The notes under the pieces: generated by a model
Database searches by the model: none
Told to the model about the DNA's origin: nothing
What the model saw: the letters and a program-made list of their open reading frames with translations, nothing else
Made by a program: the position numbers and the translations under genes
In this document: piece after piece, positions 23,001-34,649 of the stretch
Layout of the letters: every line of letters begins with the position of its first letter
How positions within the stretch are numbered: position 1 is the first letter of the stretch
Assembly (NCBI GenBank): GCA_900169235.1
Contig: FWCC01000120.1
Location: 62,001 to 126,000 of the forward strand
Origin: Zarea fungicola
Taxonomy: Eukaryota; Ascomycota; Sordariomycetes; Hypocreales; Cordycipitaceae
Length of the DNA: 64,000 nt
Direction of reading: 5' to 3'

Positions 23001-26000
23001 AGCGGCAAGGCCAGTCCGTGGCGCGTGCCGGCCATCTACGGACGCCAAGCAATCCATCATCGACAATCTATGTTGGGTTGACACATCGTCGATTGTCATA
23101 ATAGCTGTCCACAGGCACACCTATGTAAGCCTGACAATGAATGTCAATGTACGTACCCAGTATATGTTTATGATCAATTCGACTGCATCCTCCCACACCT
23201 GCAACGCTACTCTCCCCGATTACAGCAGTTACTCCAGACCTACTCTATGCATTAACGGCATGACAAGTGCATCCAGCTCTACCAGTATTCGACGCATCGT
23301 TCCTCTGCTCTGCGGGAAAAAAGCTAGCTACTAACGTTAGTGTCACCACAGCTGGCTGCTCCGCCACACTCATACCAGGGGTTCTCGCAGATTTTGGTGT
23401 CATTTTCACCAACCTCTGCCCCCCTCAATTCGGCTGACGGTGCCGGTTTTTCCTCCTGCTCTTCTCTTACTAGTCAGTCTTGGCCAAAAGATGCCGTGTT
23501 GCCGTACTCCGAGAGCCAGAAAAAGAAAAGGCCAGATAAAACAAGATAAAGGGGAGAGCAAAGCCAAGCACACAACACAAAGTCGTCGTCACTAGATCGG
23601 CTCGGAATTTAAACCTAGTCACCTAGTTAGTTGCACTTCGGTATTCAAACTACACGCTGGGAGAGGGGAGGGGCTTGCGTCACTCTTTTTCTTTTTTGGG
23701 TATGCTTGCCTCTCCTCTAGAACCTAGTTATTCTCCGTTCTGAGCATGCATGTTTTGTGCCTCTTCCCCCATTGGAATAACTAAAAAACACTAATAATCC
23801 TCTTTTTCCCCTTCTGTGTGTGGGAAACAAACCCACTTCCCGCGCTATATCCCTTGCTTCCAAAACGCCACAACGACTAAATTGTGCATAATAATGGCCG
23901 AGTCGGTAGCGAGCCGGCTAATAATACTAGGCCGTTGCGACGATTACATGTCCCCGGGCCATTTGAACGAGAAGGGTACCAGGCAACTTTAATTGCCGAA
24001 TCCAGTCACGCTGCCAAAAAGGCCTCAGCTTTCAGTGAAAATGACTCCAAGTAGCCGCCCGGGCACATCGACTAGAACGCATATTTGATTTGAGCCGTGC
24101 CCAGTTTGCTAGTCGGAATAAAAGAGACCGGATGGTAAATTAGGCCCTCGTGTCAGATAACTTGCAACGATTTCGTTCCGGTTTACACCCGTGGCTTGAG
24201 GTCTGCGGAACTTTCCAGCGAGTCATTTCCGCGTAAAAAAACGTGGGTTTTTGCGAGTTCCCACGCCGCCACGCCAAGCGAGTCCGAAAAGACTGATGGA
24301 GCTCGACAAATAAGCTTTTTTGCGGCTGCTGAGCAAAATGTCCCCTTGCCCCGGTCCGTGGTCCTCTCGGCGAGTGCATATGACGTAGACGTGCGAAGAA
24401 CGGCTTCCGCGGCGAAAATCGAAATGTTTCTCGGTATTCCTGCCATATCTATATCTATGGATGGTGAACTTGAAGAATTACCTTTTCCCAACGCCTCCAT
24501 TTCTCCCTATTGACGTTGGTCTTCCACCTCCAGAGCAGCCATTTTACGTTGGAGTCAGACCCTTGATCAATCGCGAATGGCACTAACAACTTGGCGTCTT
24601 TTTTTGTGTCACTCCGTAGTTTCAGCCTTTTTGAAAATGTTTGCTAAAATGGCCAATTTCTCGGTCAGCCATCATACAGGAGTAGAGATATATCAAACTC
24701 CCCACAGATATCCCAGTAATTTGTCGAGTAATAGCCCCTTCTCGGTTCGTCTCGGCATCTAGTTACTAGGTACTTGAAAGGAAGGGCGGCGAACAATCGG
24801 GGAAGCTACGAGGAGTAGTCCGTTGCTGCAGGCCTAGCCCATGCATCCTTGCCTGCTACACTCCACATCCCGGTCCGAATTTTTACAGAGCACTTTCAAT
24901 TTCAGCCCAAGATATGGAGCAGAACAAAGGAAAATAATGATAACATAAAATGCAAAGGCTCATTGCAGGGTTATTGATAGGTACCTCAAATTGCGAGAGC
25001 CGCTGGGCTGTTCTCCCCGTTTTTGCCAAGGTGCTAGTCATGCAGCATTCGTAATTCGTGCTGCCCCAGACATCCGATAAAGCCTCCTTGAATTTGACTA
25101 AGATTAATATTGAGTTTTTTGTTTCTTCTATTCGTGTTCTAATTTACTCCTTGTGTGTCAAGTAGATACCTGTGCGTCCACAGTTGGGCATTGTCTTATT
25201 TCCCGCTTACATCCGCCCATTGACACGCCATTACTACACATTATGTCGACACAAAATCGCACCAGCATTCACAGAATGGCATGTCTTGAATCGAAAGACA
25301 AACGTACTCCTCGTCCTTGTCGGTGAGCAAATTGGGATACCCATGGAATTACCAATTTTCATCATCTCGTCCTCGCCAGCCCTGTAGCCTTGGCTTCCTG
25401 TGTCCGACCCAAGGTGGCACATGTGGCGCTTTTTGCTGGCATGTTTGTTCTGCGCAGTTCGCACCCTTTGCGGATTTGTTGGCCCATGCTCGGTGCCGTT
25501 GAAGCGGTTCGTTCCCATGTAATACACAATGTGCATGAGTAGACCCCCCTGTGGCGCCTTTGACATCATCTGCATTTTACTTTGATCCGATCATTCAGGC
25601 TCCCGCTCCTCTTGCACAAAGAAGAAGGGGGGAAAAGTAGTTTGCCGACCGCCGGTTTATTACCGAGACTTTATGGGCGATATTCGCGCGTCCCTGGTTC
25701 TGTCCAATGATTTGATACACGGCTACCAGGTTTAAATTTAAGCACAAAAGATAAGGTGTCGGCTTTTAAACGAGCCAGCTTGCGGCTCTCGCAGCGGCTT
25801 GCAGTTTCGATATCACCGCGGCTTCTGGAAAGACATTTGTCTGTGGAGGTATTGGTCATGCGTGATGCCGCAGTTTTCAGGCATGGTGGGCAGGTCCATA
25901 GCAGTTGTGGTCTCCCTTGTACTGGTCCCGAAAGGTTTTGCATGTATTGCCAGTATCGACAAGGTACTGCTTGACTTTGCATTAACTGGTTAGTCTCGTC

Positions 26001-27600
26001 TGATCTACATTGCTCGCGCCATCTCTTGGATGGAAACGCCTCCTCTGGCTTGTTGGCCGTGGTAATCTAGCTACAACTCCGTAATACAGAATTCGACAGA
26101 TAGAGAAATGTTGCTCTTTTGAACAATATATACATCTAAACGCCTATTAAGTAGCTTTCGCATGTGCATTACATGTTTTCTTTTTACTTGTTTTGCTATT
26201 CCTCCAATTTCGCCGTTGGTTGGGCTGGTGCCGGTGCCGCTTCGGCAACTGATCGGCAATGATGCCACGACGTCTCTGAGACAGTGATTCGGAGCAAGAA
26301 TGGCAACGTAACACAGTTGCAAACAACAAGACTGATCTTTTTCTTGTATCTACATGGTTGAGTGTACGGTTGTTCTCTCTATAAGGGCAAAGTTGATGTC
26401 CAAGTCTTTGGCAGCTATGTGGCTAGCAGTTACCCGGGAGCAATGCAACAGACTGTAACATGTATACGGTACTCAAACTGCGTTTATATGCAGTAGTTAT
26501 TTCCCTGATCTATGCTCGCTATAGCGTTAATGCCAATCTTTGCTAGTTGGTATCGTGGAACAGGGAAATCGTTCCACAGATGTATGGCGCCAGCGACAAA
26601 ATGGAAAGTTTCCAGCTTTGACATGGAATAAAAATGTTTCATGAAGACTATTCCTCGTAAAGTAGCAATGACCTGCATTAACCTGCTTAAGTTGAATTGG
26701 CGTTAATTTACCTGGCCAGCAAAGCTCACCGCAACAGGACATCGCTCGGTGACCTCAGTCTTATAAAAGGCCACTGGAATGCTTCACTTAACGAGAACTC
26801 TCTAGTATTGAGGATTGACCACAAGATTGAATGAATACCCGGGAATAAAGGCAAAATTGATTGAAATGCCTTCATCCGCTGGTTTCTTGGCGCTAAAAAT
26901 GTGCTGTTGGGAGCTGTTCAGAGCCGCAACGGCATTGGTGTTTTGGTGTTTTGGTGTAAGTCCGGAAGCCGATACTGCGCTCCAACTTGAAAATCCCCAT
27001 TTTGTCTTCGCCATGTTCTCGTGGTATCTTCATTATACAGTTGCTGTAATATTAGATAAATCTAAATCATTTGGCTGCTGTACCGGTCTGCAGGTTTGAG
27101 ATATCCAGTGTATCACGAAGATTGCCGTGCATGGACTGGGACAGATCAATGCAAAAAGATGGAGTAAACATTCCAAGATCAAACTCGCATTGCTTGTAAA
27201 CGTATTTATTATGTTGCAAGTCTTTCCTTAATTCGAAGCCTGAAAGACCATCACTTTTATCTTTCCACTGACGCGTTCCTCCATCCATCGCTCAAGCTAC
27301 TTCAGTAGTTACCATAGGTTCCGGCATACAACTACTCAACTATATATGTATATGTCTTTAATGTATATTCAAGTCTATATAGATATTAATGGTCTTGTGA
27401 ATGACCTACATTTGCCCAATGCAAAGCGGACGAGGCAGGGGGCAGATGCTAAAGAAAGGTATAGAGACGCCACAATGCACTTCAATTGTTCAGAAACCAA
27501 TTTAATGCTATGTAATCTTGTATTGAAGATATATACTGGTTTTTTTATGAGTGAATAAACTATATACAGGAATGTTATTTCTCATCATATGTTACTATTG

Positions 27601-27720
27601 TGTCACGGACCGCGGCACTGGAAAGACCATTTGACCACTTATACCGAATAAACAAGACCCAGTACCAGTGACCATCAGGTCAACCGAGCCGTTCACTATA
27701 TACCATTCAAGGTCGTGACA
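27601..27720. mobile_element. LTR-like 120-bp element (possible solo LTR or MITE)
   Basis: The segment starts TGTCACGGACC and ends GGTCGTGACA, an imperfect terminal inverted repeat with the TG...CA ends typical of LTRs, in the TGTCACG/CGTGACA form common in fungal retroelements. Further inverted pairs lie inside: CACTGG with CCAGTG and TTGACC with GGTCAA. No clear target-site duplication is seen (TATTG left, CGTCA right) and no internal coding sequence is present. It ends 32 bp past the stop codon of the secreted protein gene. A stable hairpin of other origin is the alternative. Confidence 0.45.
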
Positions 27721-27752
27721 CGTCAAAAAAAAATTTGCTTTGTGCATAATGC

Positions 27753-28262
27753 TTAAACACCGGGGACGTTCCAGGAGAAACCGCGGATGAGGGAGCCGTC
27801 ACCGTCGCGGCCGCCAAAGGCCTTCCAGAGGTCGAGGCACATGTCAATGGAGTTGTCGACGCTCAAGTTGCGATCAGCAACAATGGCAGTGCGGCTGACA
27901 CCATTGCGCGTCATGGTGATGGTCTTGCCGCAGAGCTTGTTGTGCTGCGCAGCGCCGTAGCGGTCAAAGACGCCAGAGGGCATGGCGACCATAGTGGCAC
28001 CCTGGTTGACGTTCTTGAAGTAGGTGCTGATGCCGCAGGCACCAAAGTCACGGAGGGTGCGGCTGCACTGTGCGGCGTTGCCAAAGGCGTAGATGGAGCC
28101 GTTCTGGTTGGATCCAGAGGCACGCTTGGCGATGCCAGCGGTGATGACCTCCTCAACACCATCAATCTCGATGGTGATGGTGTCTGCGGAGGGAGCCTCA
28201 GCGGCGGGAGCAGCAAAGGCAGTGGCTGCCAGAGCAAGGGCGGTGATGGCAGTGAAGCGCAT
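27753..28262 (-). CDS. Small secreted double-psi beta-barrel (barwin/RlpA-like) protein
   Basis: Single exon, 169 residues. A signal peptide (MRFTAITALALAATAFA) is followed by an acidic pro-segment and a Kex2-type Lys-Arg at 46-47, leaving a mature chain of about 122 residues with four Cys, enough for two disulfides. The order ACGISTYF, then LCGKTITMTRNG, then ADRNLSVDNSIDMCLDLWKAFGG and a closing SWNV fits the double-psi barrel fold of RlpA, barwin and papain-inhibitor-like proteins. Such fungal proteins act outside the cell; some bind wall polysaccharide or inhibit proteases and some are effectors, but the function here is unknown. The His/Asp catalytic pair of true endoglucanases is not evident. 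It is isolated: about 8 kb of gene-free DNA on one side and 2 kb on the other. Confidence 0.75.
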   Translation of the reverse strand: MRFTAITALALAATAFAAPAAEAPSADTITIEIDGVEEVITAGIAKRASGSNQNGSIYAFGNAAQCSRTLRDFGACGISTYFKNVNQGATMVAMPSGVFDRYGAAQHNKLCGKTITMTRNGVSRTAIVADRNLSVDNSIDMCLDLWKAFGGRDGDGSLIRGFSWNVPGV

Positions 28263-29130
28263 TTTGTTTGATGCTAAGTGAATTGGAGATTGGAGAAGGA
28301 TGAAGATGCTTTGATGTGGTGTAAGTGTGTGGTTGTCTGTTCTGTAGAGGTTATATTCTCAAACTTGGGAGAGCTGAGAGCACCTTTTATACTTTTTTTT
28401 CCGTCACTTACACTCTCTCCGAGAGCCAGTCTTCCCTTGCTGAACCTCACCGAGGCCTCCATCCAATTCTCATCACTCTATCCCATTTAGTCATAGCAGC
28501 GCAACGTTTGATTTCCAATGTTCGGTCACTGTCAAGCATCCGAGCGGGCTTGGCATGAGGTTTCCAAGAGTCCACCAGAGTCTCACCTGCGTCGGACTCC
28601 CGTCCGGCACCAATTGTTGCAACATGATTCGAGCCAGCCACCCCCACGAACGGCTGAATTGACAAGAGAACGCTAAGTTTCCCCAATTCAGTGTGCTCGT
28701 GAAAGGAGGCTTGAACCCCTGGTCTAGACACCAATCCAAAGGCTTGCTGAAGTACACGTTAAGCCTTGGCCGAAGCCATTCCCGTAAGCTTATTATGGGG
28801 TGCCGCGGCGACTTAGGATGGGATCCTCGACCTCATTGGTGGCTGGATGGCCGCCATAGATCCAACAGCGACCGAATAGGCAGCTCGATGTCTTGCCCCT
28901 GCATGCGCGTAGCCACGTAGCATGAACCGGAGCGACATATAGTCTTAGTTGCCTTGTAGGTTTAAACTCTATTTTCAGGTACCATTGTACCGTTTCGTTT
29001 GCAACTCAATCTTAACCTCTGGAACCGGGAGCCAATTGGAGGAGAGGCCATTTCCACAGCCTGTAAGCACGAAGGATGAGGTATCCTGCTTGATCCTGGT
29101 TTTCTGCAGAATCCATGTCTATGGAGCTGT

Positions 29131-29158
29131 GGTTGTTGTTGTTGTTGTTGTCGTTGTT
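29131..29158. repeat. GTT trinucleotide microsatellite
   Basis: Interrupted (GTT)n run on the plus strand, read as (AAC)n on the other strand. Confidence 0.75.
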
Positions 29159-29698
29159 TTTTCTTCTTAATTTTTGACAAGAACACAGATGGAAAACAAC
29201 ACGCAACAACAAACTGCCGGCTTTTTGCCAAGGTCTTTTTCGTCTCGCACCGGCGGCGAGCTAGAATAGTCTAGAGCCTGGCGTCAGCCACTGACTCGGT
29301 GGGCTAGAGGGATTGCATCGATTCACAACTGCAAAGAATAGATAGACTAGGTCAACCACTGCGTACCCAGTATTCAAGGATACCGCAAGAACAAATGCCG
29401 GTCCAAGCGCCCTACGATCAGTTTAGTTGAACGAGGCTAGGTTTGCGGTCAATATACGCATCAACGGAGGTCCCGGCGGCGCAATCGGGACCCATCAAGC
29501 CCCAGATGGGCGGCTTACTTACAGAATTGGCAGGTTCATTAATGAACAAACTAGTTGGCTTGGCAAGAAGAGAACACTCCGAAGTGAGCCGTTGCCGGCC
29601 AGGATGAGCGCCGCGTGCTGAAAGTAGAATGCTGTCGAACCCGCATCCTGCGGGCTGCAATGAGCAGTCACATTTCGTCAATCTGGGTTCCAATTATT

Positions 29699-29978
29699 AC
29701 ATAGTACCACTGTACACTAATGGAAATGACTCCGTTGGAGTATTACCCTCAGAAAGACGTTTGAGAATAAAAGTCCCAATTTTGGATAAGAATACCTGGC
29801 CGACCAATTGATGAGTTCAACGTAGAGTATAGTCGACATGACATAGTACCTCTATACGCTAATGGAAATGACTCCGTCTGAGTATTACCCTCAAAAAACG
29901 TCTGAAGATAAAAGTCCCAGTTTTTTTTATTAATACTTGGCTGCCCAATTGGCGAGTTAAACGTACGTTATAGTCGAC
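29699..29978. repeat. Two diverged tandem copies of a 139-bp unit
   Basis: Copy 1 is 29699-29837 and copy 2 is 29841-29978. Both begin ACATAGTACC and end TAGTCGAC, and share CTAATGGAAATGACTCCGT, GTATTACCCTCA and ATAAAAGTCCCA in the same order and spacing. Most differences are transitions, with some small indels. I found no further copy in the window. It may be the remains of a repeat element or an old local duplication. Confidence 0.85.
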
Positions 29979-30357
29979 AGTTTTTAGAATTGGTGTTGCA
30001 TCTGTTACCCAATCCAAAGCCACCCTCGTTCAGACACCCAGCCATAGTTTTCAGAGTAATTAATTTTTAATATATTTTACAGTTGAGGCGTTTTTATAGT
30101 TCTATCCGTTCGGATACTATCAATTATAACTAATTAATACCTGTCACACTTGCATGGGCGGTGGGGAGAAGCCTCGCTGCCCCTCCACGGTTCATTGCTC
30201 CACCAGGCAACAGGCAGCACCCCGCCATTGACTGCTAAGCGGCATGCCAGCGCAAGCAAGCTCCGAACATCCTTCATCCACCAAACACAACCGGTACCGC
30301 ACGTGTCAGAGCTGAATGCAGGATTAACTGGGGTACCTTGATAACTTCCAGTTCCTC

Positions 30358-32044
30358 ATGGCGTCTTCAAGCACCCCTGCGGACGTGCCAGCCCAGGCGG
30401 CCGCATTGGAGGCGGTGCGAGTCACAGGTACCCAAGCTATCCCCAACCCTGAAGAGGTGTCTTGCATGGCCATGCTAATGGGTCTCGTTCTGCAGAGCTT
30501 CCCAAGTTCGACCTCGATCTCTATATTCAAAACTACACAGGTGTGTATTGGATTCTTCCCGGCCCTGGCGGCCTGCTCTCGCGCGTTGCCCCCCAGCTGA
30601 TCTCGTTGCTCTCCAAGGTCGCACACGGTTCGACCGTTTGCTGCTAATAGGCAAATGCTGCGTCCCGCTGCGGCTCGAAGCCTTGAAAGCTGCCATCTCA
30701 GAGGCCAAGAATGGCACCGATGTATCACATTACAAGCAGGCGTGGGACTGCATCCGCAAGGTAGCACCCAACGAGCCGGAAGCCACGCAGGACGACGCCT
30801 GGATCGACGCAACAGAAAAGTCCAACAAGGCCGAGACGCATCGTCTGGAATCGGAACTCAAGGGCTATAAACACAACCTCATCAAGGAAAGCATAAGGGT
30901 GCGTCACCACCATACTTCAAGATGGGGATAGGCAAGGGAAATTGCAAGGAGCCAACTAACGCGCGGCGGTGTAGATGGCCAACGATGATCTGGGACGCCA
31001 CTTTGAAGCGATTGGCAAGCTCAACGAAGCAGCTGATGCATACACCAAAATGCGCCAGGACGTCGGCACAACAAAACACGTAACAGACTGCGTCATTCAA
31101 TTGGCAAACATATCGCTGCACCGCCGAGACTGGAACATGCTTCTTACCCACGTTGGCAAAATCACCGGTGGCCAGTCGCCAGAGGAAGAAAAGCTGAATC
31201 ATACTCTTGGCCGCGTCATGGCTGGCGTCGCCTACCTCAGTGTAGGCAGCTATTCTGATGCGGCAAAGCATCTGCTACTGGCTGACTTTTCCGTGCCCGC
31301 AGCTGCCTACAGCCACGTTGCGAGCCCCAACGACATTGCTGTATATGGTGGACTAGCAGCCCTGGCTACTATGGACAGGGCCAGCCTCCAGCGTCGTGTC
31401 CTCGAGAATCAATCATTCCGAACATTTCTGGAACAGGAGCCGCATATTCGCAAGGCCGTGAGTTTGTTTGTCAGCGGCCGCTACTCCAACTGCCTCTCCA
31501 TTCTCGAAACATACCGATCCGACTTCCTCTTGGACATTTATCTGCAGAAACATGTACATGCTCTGTTTAACCTCATCCGCACAAAGTGTATTGTGCAATA
31601 CTTTGCTGCCTTTTCTCGCATAACGCTGCAAAGTTTGGAAGCTGCGTTTGGTCTGCCAGGCCAGTCGCTCCAGGATGAGCTCATGGAGATGATTCGTAAT
31701 GGATTCCTAAACGCTCGGATTGATGCCAGAAATCAGGTACGAATATTTGAAAGCAAGGGGAAAATTGTCTGCAATACTAACGAATCTTCTTGTAGCTTCT
31801 TGTCGCTGTTCTGCCAGACCCCCGCGCCGCGATGCAAGAAGCCGCTCTGGAAACTGCGGCAAAATATGAAAAGGAGGCAACAGAGCAACTTCGCCGTATT
31901 TCCATCCTATCTGCCGGTCTCGAGGTTGTCCCCGGTAAGAAGGAGGGACCTGGGGCCGGTGCAGAAGTATGGTTTGACGACCCACGGTCCTTGACCATGG
32001 TCGAGGGCGTAGAGGCTGCAGGAGCTGGGTACCAAGAGACTTAG
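30358..32044 (+). CDS. csn1: COP9 signalosome subunit 1 (CSN1)
   Basis: CSN removes NEDD8 from cullins and so controls SCF ubiquitin ligases; in filamentous fungi it affects development and light responses. Five exons: 30358-30427, 30496-30540, 30618-30898, 30975-31736, 31796-32044; 468 residues. The start FDLDLYIQNYTG and GRTRFDRLLLIGK is built over two introns, followed by the RPN7-type helical repeats (MANDDLGRHFEAIGKLNEA, DWNMLLTHVGKI) and a PCI domain (about 280-390; LQDELMEMIRNGFLNARID). The tail is Gly/Ala-rich. Introns are 59-77 nt and all junctions keep frame. Length is close to fungal CSN1/CsnA. It converges with PRP18. Confidence 0.93.
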
Positions 32045-32396
32045 AGCAGTCTGTTCACCCATGCTTTTGCGCGTACATGATGCAGCACATGACGCATCCT
32101 ACGCTCCGAATCTAGACGTACTCGCTTTTCATAAAGCATACTAAATCATGAATCGTGGCATTGAATGCCATAAATATACATCCATTCTCAGCAAGCAAAA
32201 TTGTCATTACTTAGTAAGATGTCATGATATTCACAAAAGCTACTCTTCGCTCCAACAGGACTTTGAAATAATATGTGCTTAGCACAAGGGTATATATATT
32301 TCCTCTTCATAATACATTATTTTATGAACCTTTACCGACACACTTCAGTAATAGTCTTTTGTTCATCTTCTTTAATTTATTTGCGTATTTGTTCAG
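32045..32396. other. Convergent 3' intergenic between CSN1 and PRP18
   Basis: AT-rich, with TATATATA near 32292; two facing 3' UTRs. Nothing else seen. Confidence 0.55.
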
Positions 32397-33552
32397 TTAT
32401 CCCATGAGCTGTCGTAGATCCTCGGGTGGCCAGCGGACCTGCGCAAAAGTCAGGCAGCGCTTGATGCTCTGCAAAAACTTGCGCGTCACCTCGTCACCCA
32501 TGACATGACCTTTTTCACCATTATGCAGCTTCTCTCGGGCGCTTCTCTCGTGGATACCAACCATGGTTACACCAATGGGCCACGCAGCCTTGCCAATACT
32601 CAGACGTAGGTAGCCGTTGTTTGCGTCGACGTAACGGCGCTCCTGGAGGGCCTTGACGATTTCGACAATGGGATCCAGAAGTGAGTCGTCCAAGTCGCCG
32701 GTTTCAAACTTGCGAAATAGCTATTGCATATTGTTAGTCAAAAATTAAACAGAAAGTAACAAATTTTGAAGCCAATTTTATAATTAAAAAGAAAAATGGA
32801 ACTTTGCGGGGAGCACTCACTGGCTTCATATTCTCAATCGTCTGGAGCATCACGCTGTAGGCAATCTTGCTCGTGCTCGTGTCCTGCTTCTCCTGCTCCA
32901 TGGCGCGCTGATATGTGCTGAGCACCATGGTGAAGTAGCTCGCCAGCTGCCTGTACAGCCACGCGCGCCCTTCCTTGTCCGCCGGCACCGCGTCGACCTT
33001 CATGTCCTTCTCCTCGACCAGCGCCAGCGTCGTCGGGATCGGCCCGTCCGTCAGCACCGTGCTCGCCTTCCTGTACCGCCGCAGCCGCGCGGCGTGGCTC
33101 TCGCCAAACAGCACCGCGGGGTGGCCCAGCGCCCGCAGCCTCGTCCACAGCTCCTCGTCCGCCACGTCGTCCGCCAGCGCGCCGGCGTCGTCCTTGTCGT
33201 CGTCCCCGGCCGTGGGCCGCTCCTGCTCGGGGAGGCCGAGGCGCCGCCGCCGCGCCTGCTCTTCTTCCCACTCCTCGTCCTCGCGCCGCCGGCGGGACTC
33301 CTCGGCCAGTCGCCGTCGCTTCTCGTCGCGGGCCTCCTTCTCGGTGGCTGTGTCCTCTTCGAGCTTGCGCTTCGCGGCGGCTTTCTGTTCGCGCTCCGTG
33401 GCGAGGGCGGCCTGCTCGGCGAGATAGGCCCGTTGGCGCTCGGCCTCGACTTCGGATCGCTTTAGGTATTTTTTCTGGGTGGCGGCGCCGTCGTCGGCGG
33501 CAGGTTTCTTGCCCTTGGACAGCTCCTTGCCCATCAAGGCTGCAAAGTCCAT
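32397..33552 (-). CDS. prp18: Pre-mRNA splicing factor PRP18
   Basis: U5-associated factor for the second catalytic step of splicing, helping 3' splice site docking. Two exons, 32821-33552 and 32397-32720; 351 residues. The N-terminal half is a highly charged helical region (many Arg/Glu, with KRSEVEAERQRAYLAEQAAL). It includes the PRP4-like splicing motif LRALGHPAVLFGESHAARLR (about 140-165). The C-terminal Prp18 domain has YFTMVLSTYQRAME, LFRKFETGDLDD, the family's conserved NNGYLRLSIGKAAWPIGVTM loop and GIHERSAREK. The 100-nt intron (GTGAGT...TAG) joins MKP to LFRKF in phase 0. It lies head to head with SAP18, with 356 bp between start codons, and PRP8 is 3 kb further on. Confidence 0.94.
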
Positions 33553-33908
33553 TGTGTCTCTATTTTTATCGGCGCTGCGCCGTCCGTAGGTGGTTTTGCG
33601 GTTTTGTGGCCTAGACTATGATCGGATGTTCTTGGGTAAATTGAGGAGAAACTGTAGACAAAAATTTATCGCTTGTAATGTTGGAATAAAGAAGTAGAGA
33701 GCTGCCAATTTGTCGACGCTCGGTTGTCGCAATCGAAAAGTTATCGATTGCGGCTATTCGCCGGATAACTCCACAAGACGGAAAGAGTGAGGTTGTCGCT
33801 ACTCGGTCATCTTCATGCAGCAGGTACACAACATCCATCTCATTATTAGAATTGAGATATTGATTCTTTTTGAAATCCCCAATTATTTGCCCTCTGTTTT
33901 TTGTACAA
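33553..33908. promoter_or_regulatory. Shared divergent promoter region of PRP18 and SAP18
   Basis: 356 bp between two start codons transcribed outward. Contains ATCGATAA-like palindromic bits near 33740. No specific factor site is claimed. Confidence 0.5.
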
Positions 33909-34649
33909 ATGTCAGTCGTGGGTGAATCACAGCCAGAACCACCTTTCCTAGTTCACCTATTCTACAACACCGGCTCATTCATCCAGTATGTCAACGATCC
34001 TAGTTTTTTTAAGCATCTTTAACAGGCTAATCCTTTTATAACTAGCCCAGATAGCTTTGTTGATGCAGCATCTCTCACTTCCATCAACGTTTACACATGG
34101 CCCTCATGTACTCTTCAGGAACTGGCATATGAGCTAGCAGATGCCCGGCCAAGCCCACTTCCATCTCCATCCATCGGCACCCGATTAGTCTTCCAGCTCG
34201 TCTATCCAGATTTGAAAGGCGGAACCGGAAGTGCAAAATTTGCCGTGAAAGATCTCGGCAGTGTGGTTGTAGGGGGCGGGGGACCCGGTGCAGAGGACGA
34301 GGATGAGCATCCCATTGATGCGGGTAGGGGTCGCGCCGGAAGTATCCGTACCCTTCAAGATGCGCATTTTGCGGCTGGCGACTACATCTCGTGTGCGGTG
34401 CTGCCGCCGTTGGCTGATGGATCCATCGCGCCAGCCTACGACGCCACGAAATCACAACGGGCTCCTCCTCGTACGATAGATCAGCGACCTGCATTTGGGG
34501 GTAGACAGAGTAACCATGTCCGTAATTACAGAGGAGGATACGAAGATGCTGGTGCTCGAATGCCGCGAGGTGATTGGCGCCCTGGACACAACACACGGCA
34601 GCATCCTGGTCGTGGCAGAGGAAGGGGTCGAGGCAGAGGCCACTGGTGA
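33909..34649 (+). CDS. sap18: SAP18-like protein (Sin3-associated polypeptide)
   Basis: Two exons, 33909-33985 and 34046-34649; 226 residues. SAP18 has a ubiquitin-like fold and works with Sin3/HDAC repressors and with the RNA-binding ASAP complex at spliced mRNA. Visible blocks: PPFLVHLFYNTGSF, INVYTWPSCTLQELAYEL, RLVFQLVYPDL and the closing FAAGDYISCAVLPP. A Gly-rich loop (VVVGGGGPGAEDEDEH) is longer than in animals. After the domain (about 150) comes a basic tail rich in Arg and Gly ending GRGRGRGRGRGHW, which could bind RNA; that is inference. The 60-nt intron starts GTATGT and has CTAATC and AACTAG at its end. Confidence 0.88.

Larger units (their letters stand above)
19611..27752. other. 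8.1-kb gene-free region upstream of the Zn2Cys6 gene
   Basis: No open frame here has family features. The longest, 20615-21220 on the minus strand (201 codons), is compositionally odd and lacks a recognisable domain. The part nearest the regulator (19.6-23.7 kb) is mixed or GC-rich, with GGTTGGCT-type simple repeats (20006-20031, 21479-21496). The far part (25-27.6 kb) becomes AT-rich with many short TA runs. ACTCCGTA/TACGGAGT words recur (20861, 22950, 22975, 24611, 26076). It presumably holds the regulator's promoter and long leader, perhaps with decayed repeats. A 120-bp LTR-like element lies at its right end. Confidence 0.55.
28263..30357. other. Intergenic region with a decayed tandem repeat
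   Basis: About 2.1 kb holding the promoter of the secreted protein and the 5' region of CSN1. It has a GTT/AAC repeat at 29131-29158, a two-copy diverged tandem repeat at 29699-29978 and an AT-rich patch at 30055-30145. No gene seen. Confidence 0.55.

Noticed and set aside
28690..28780. tRNA-like T-arm on the minus strand (GGGGTTCAAGCCTCC)
   Set aside because: No matching acceptor stem, A box or anticodon arm at the right spacing.
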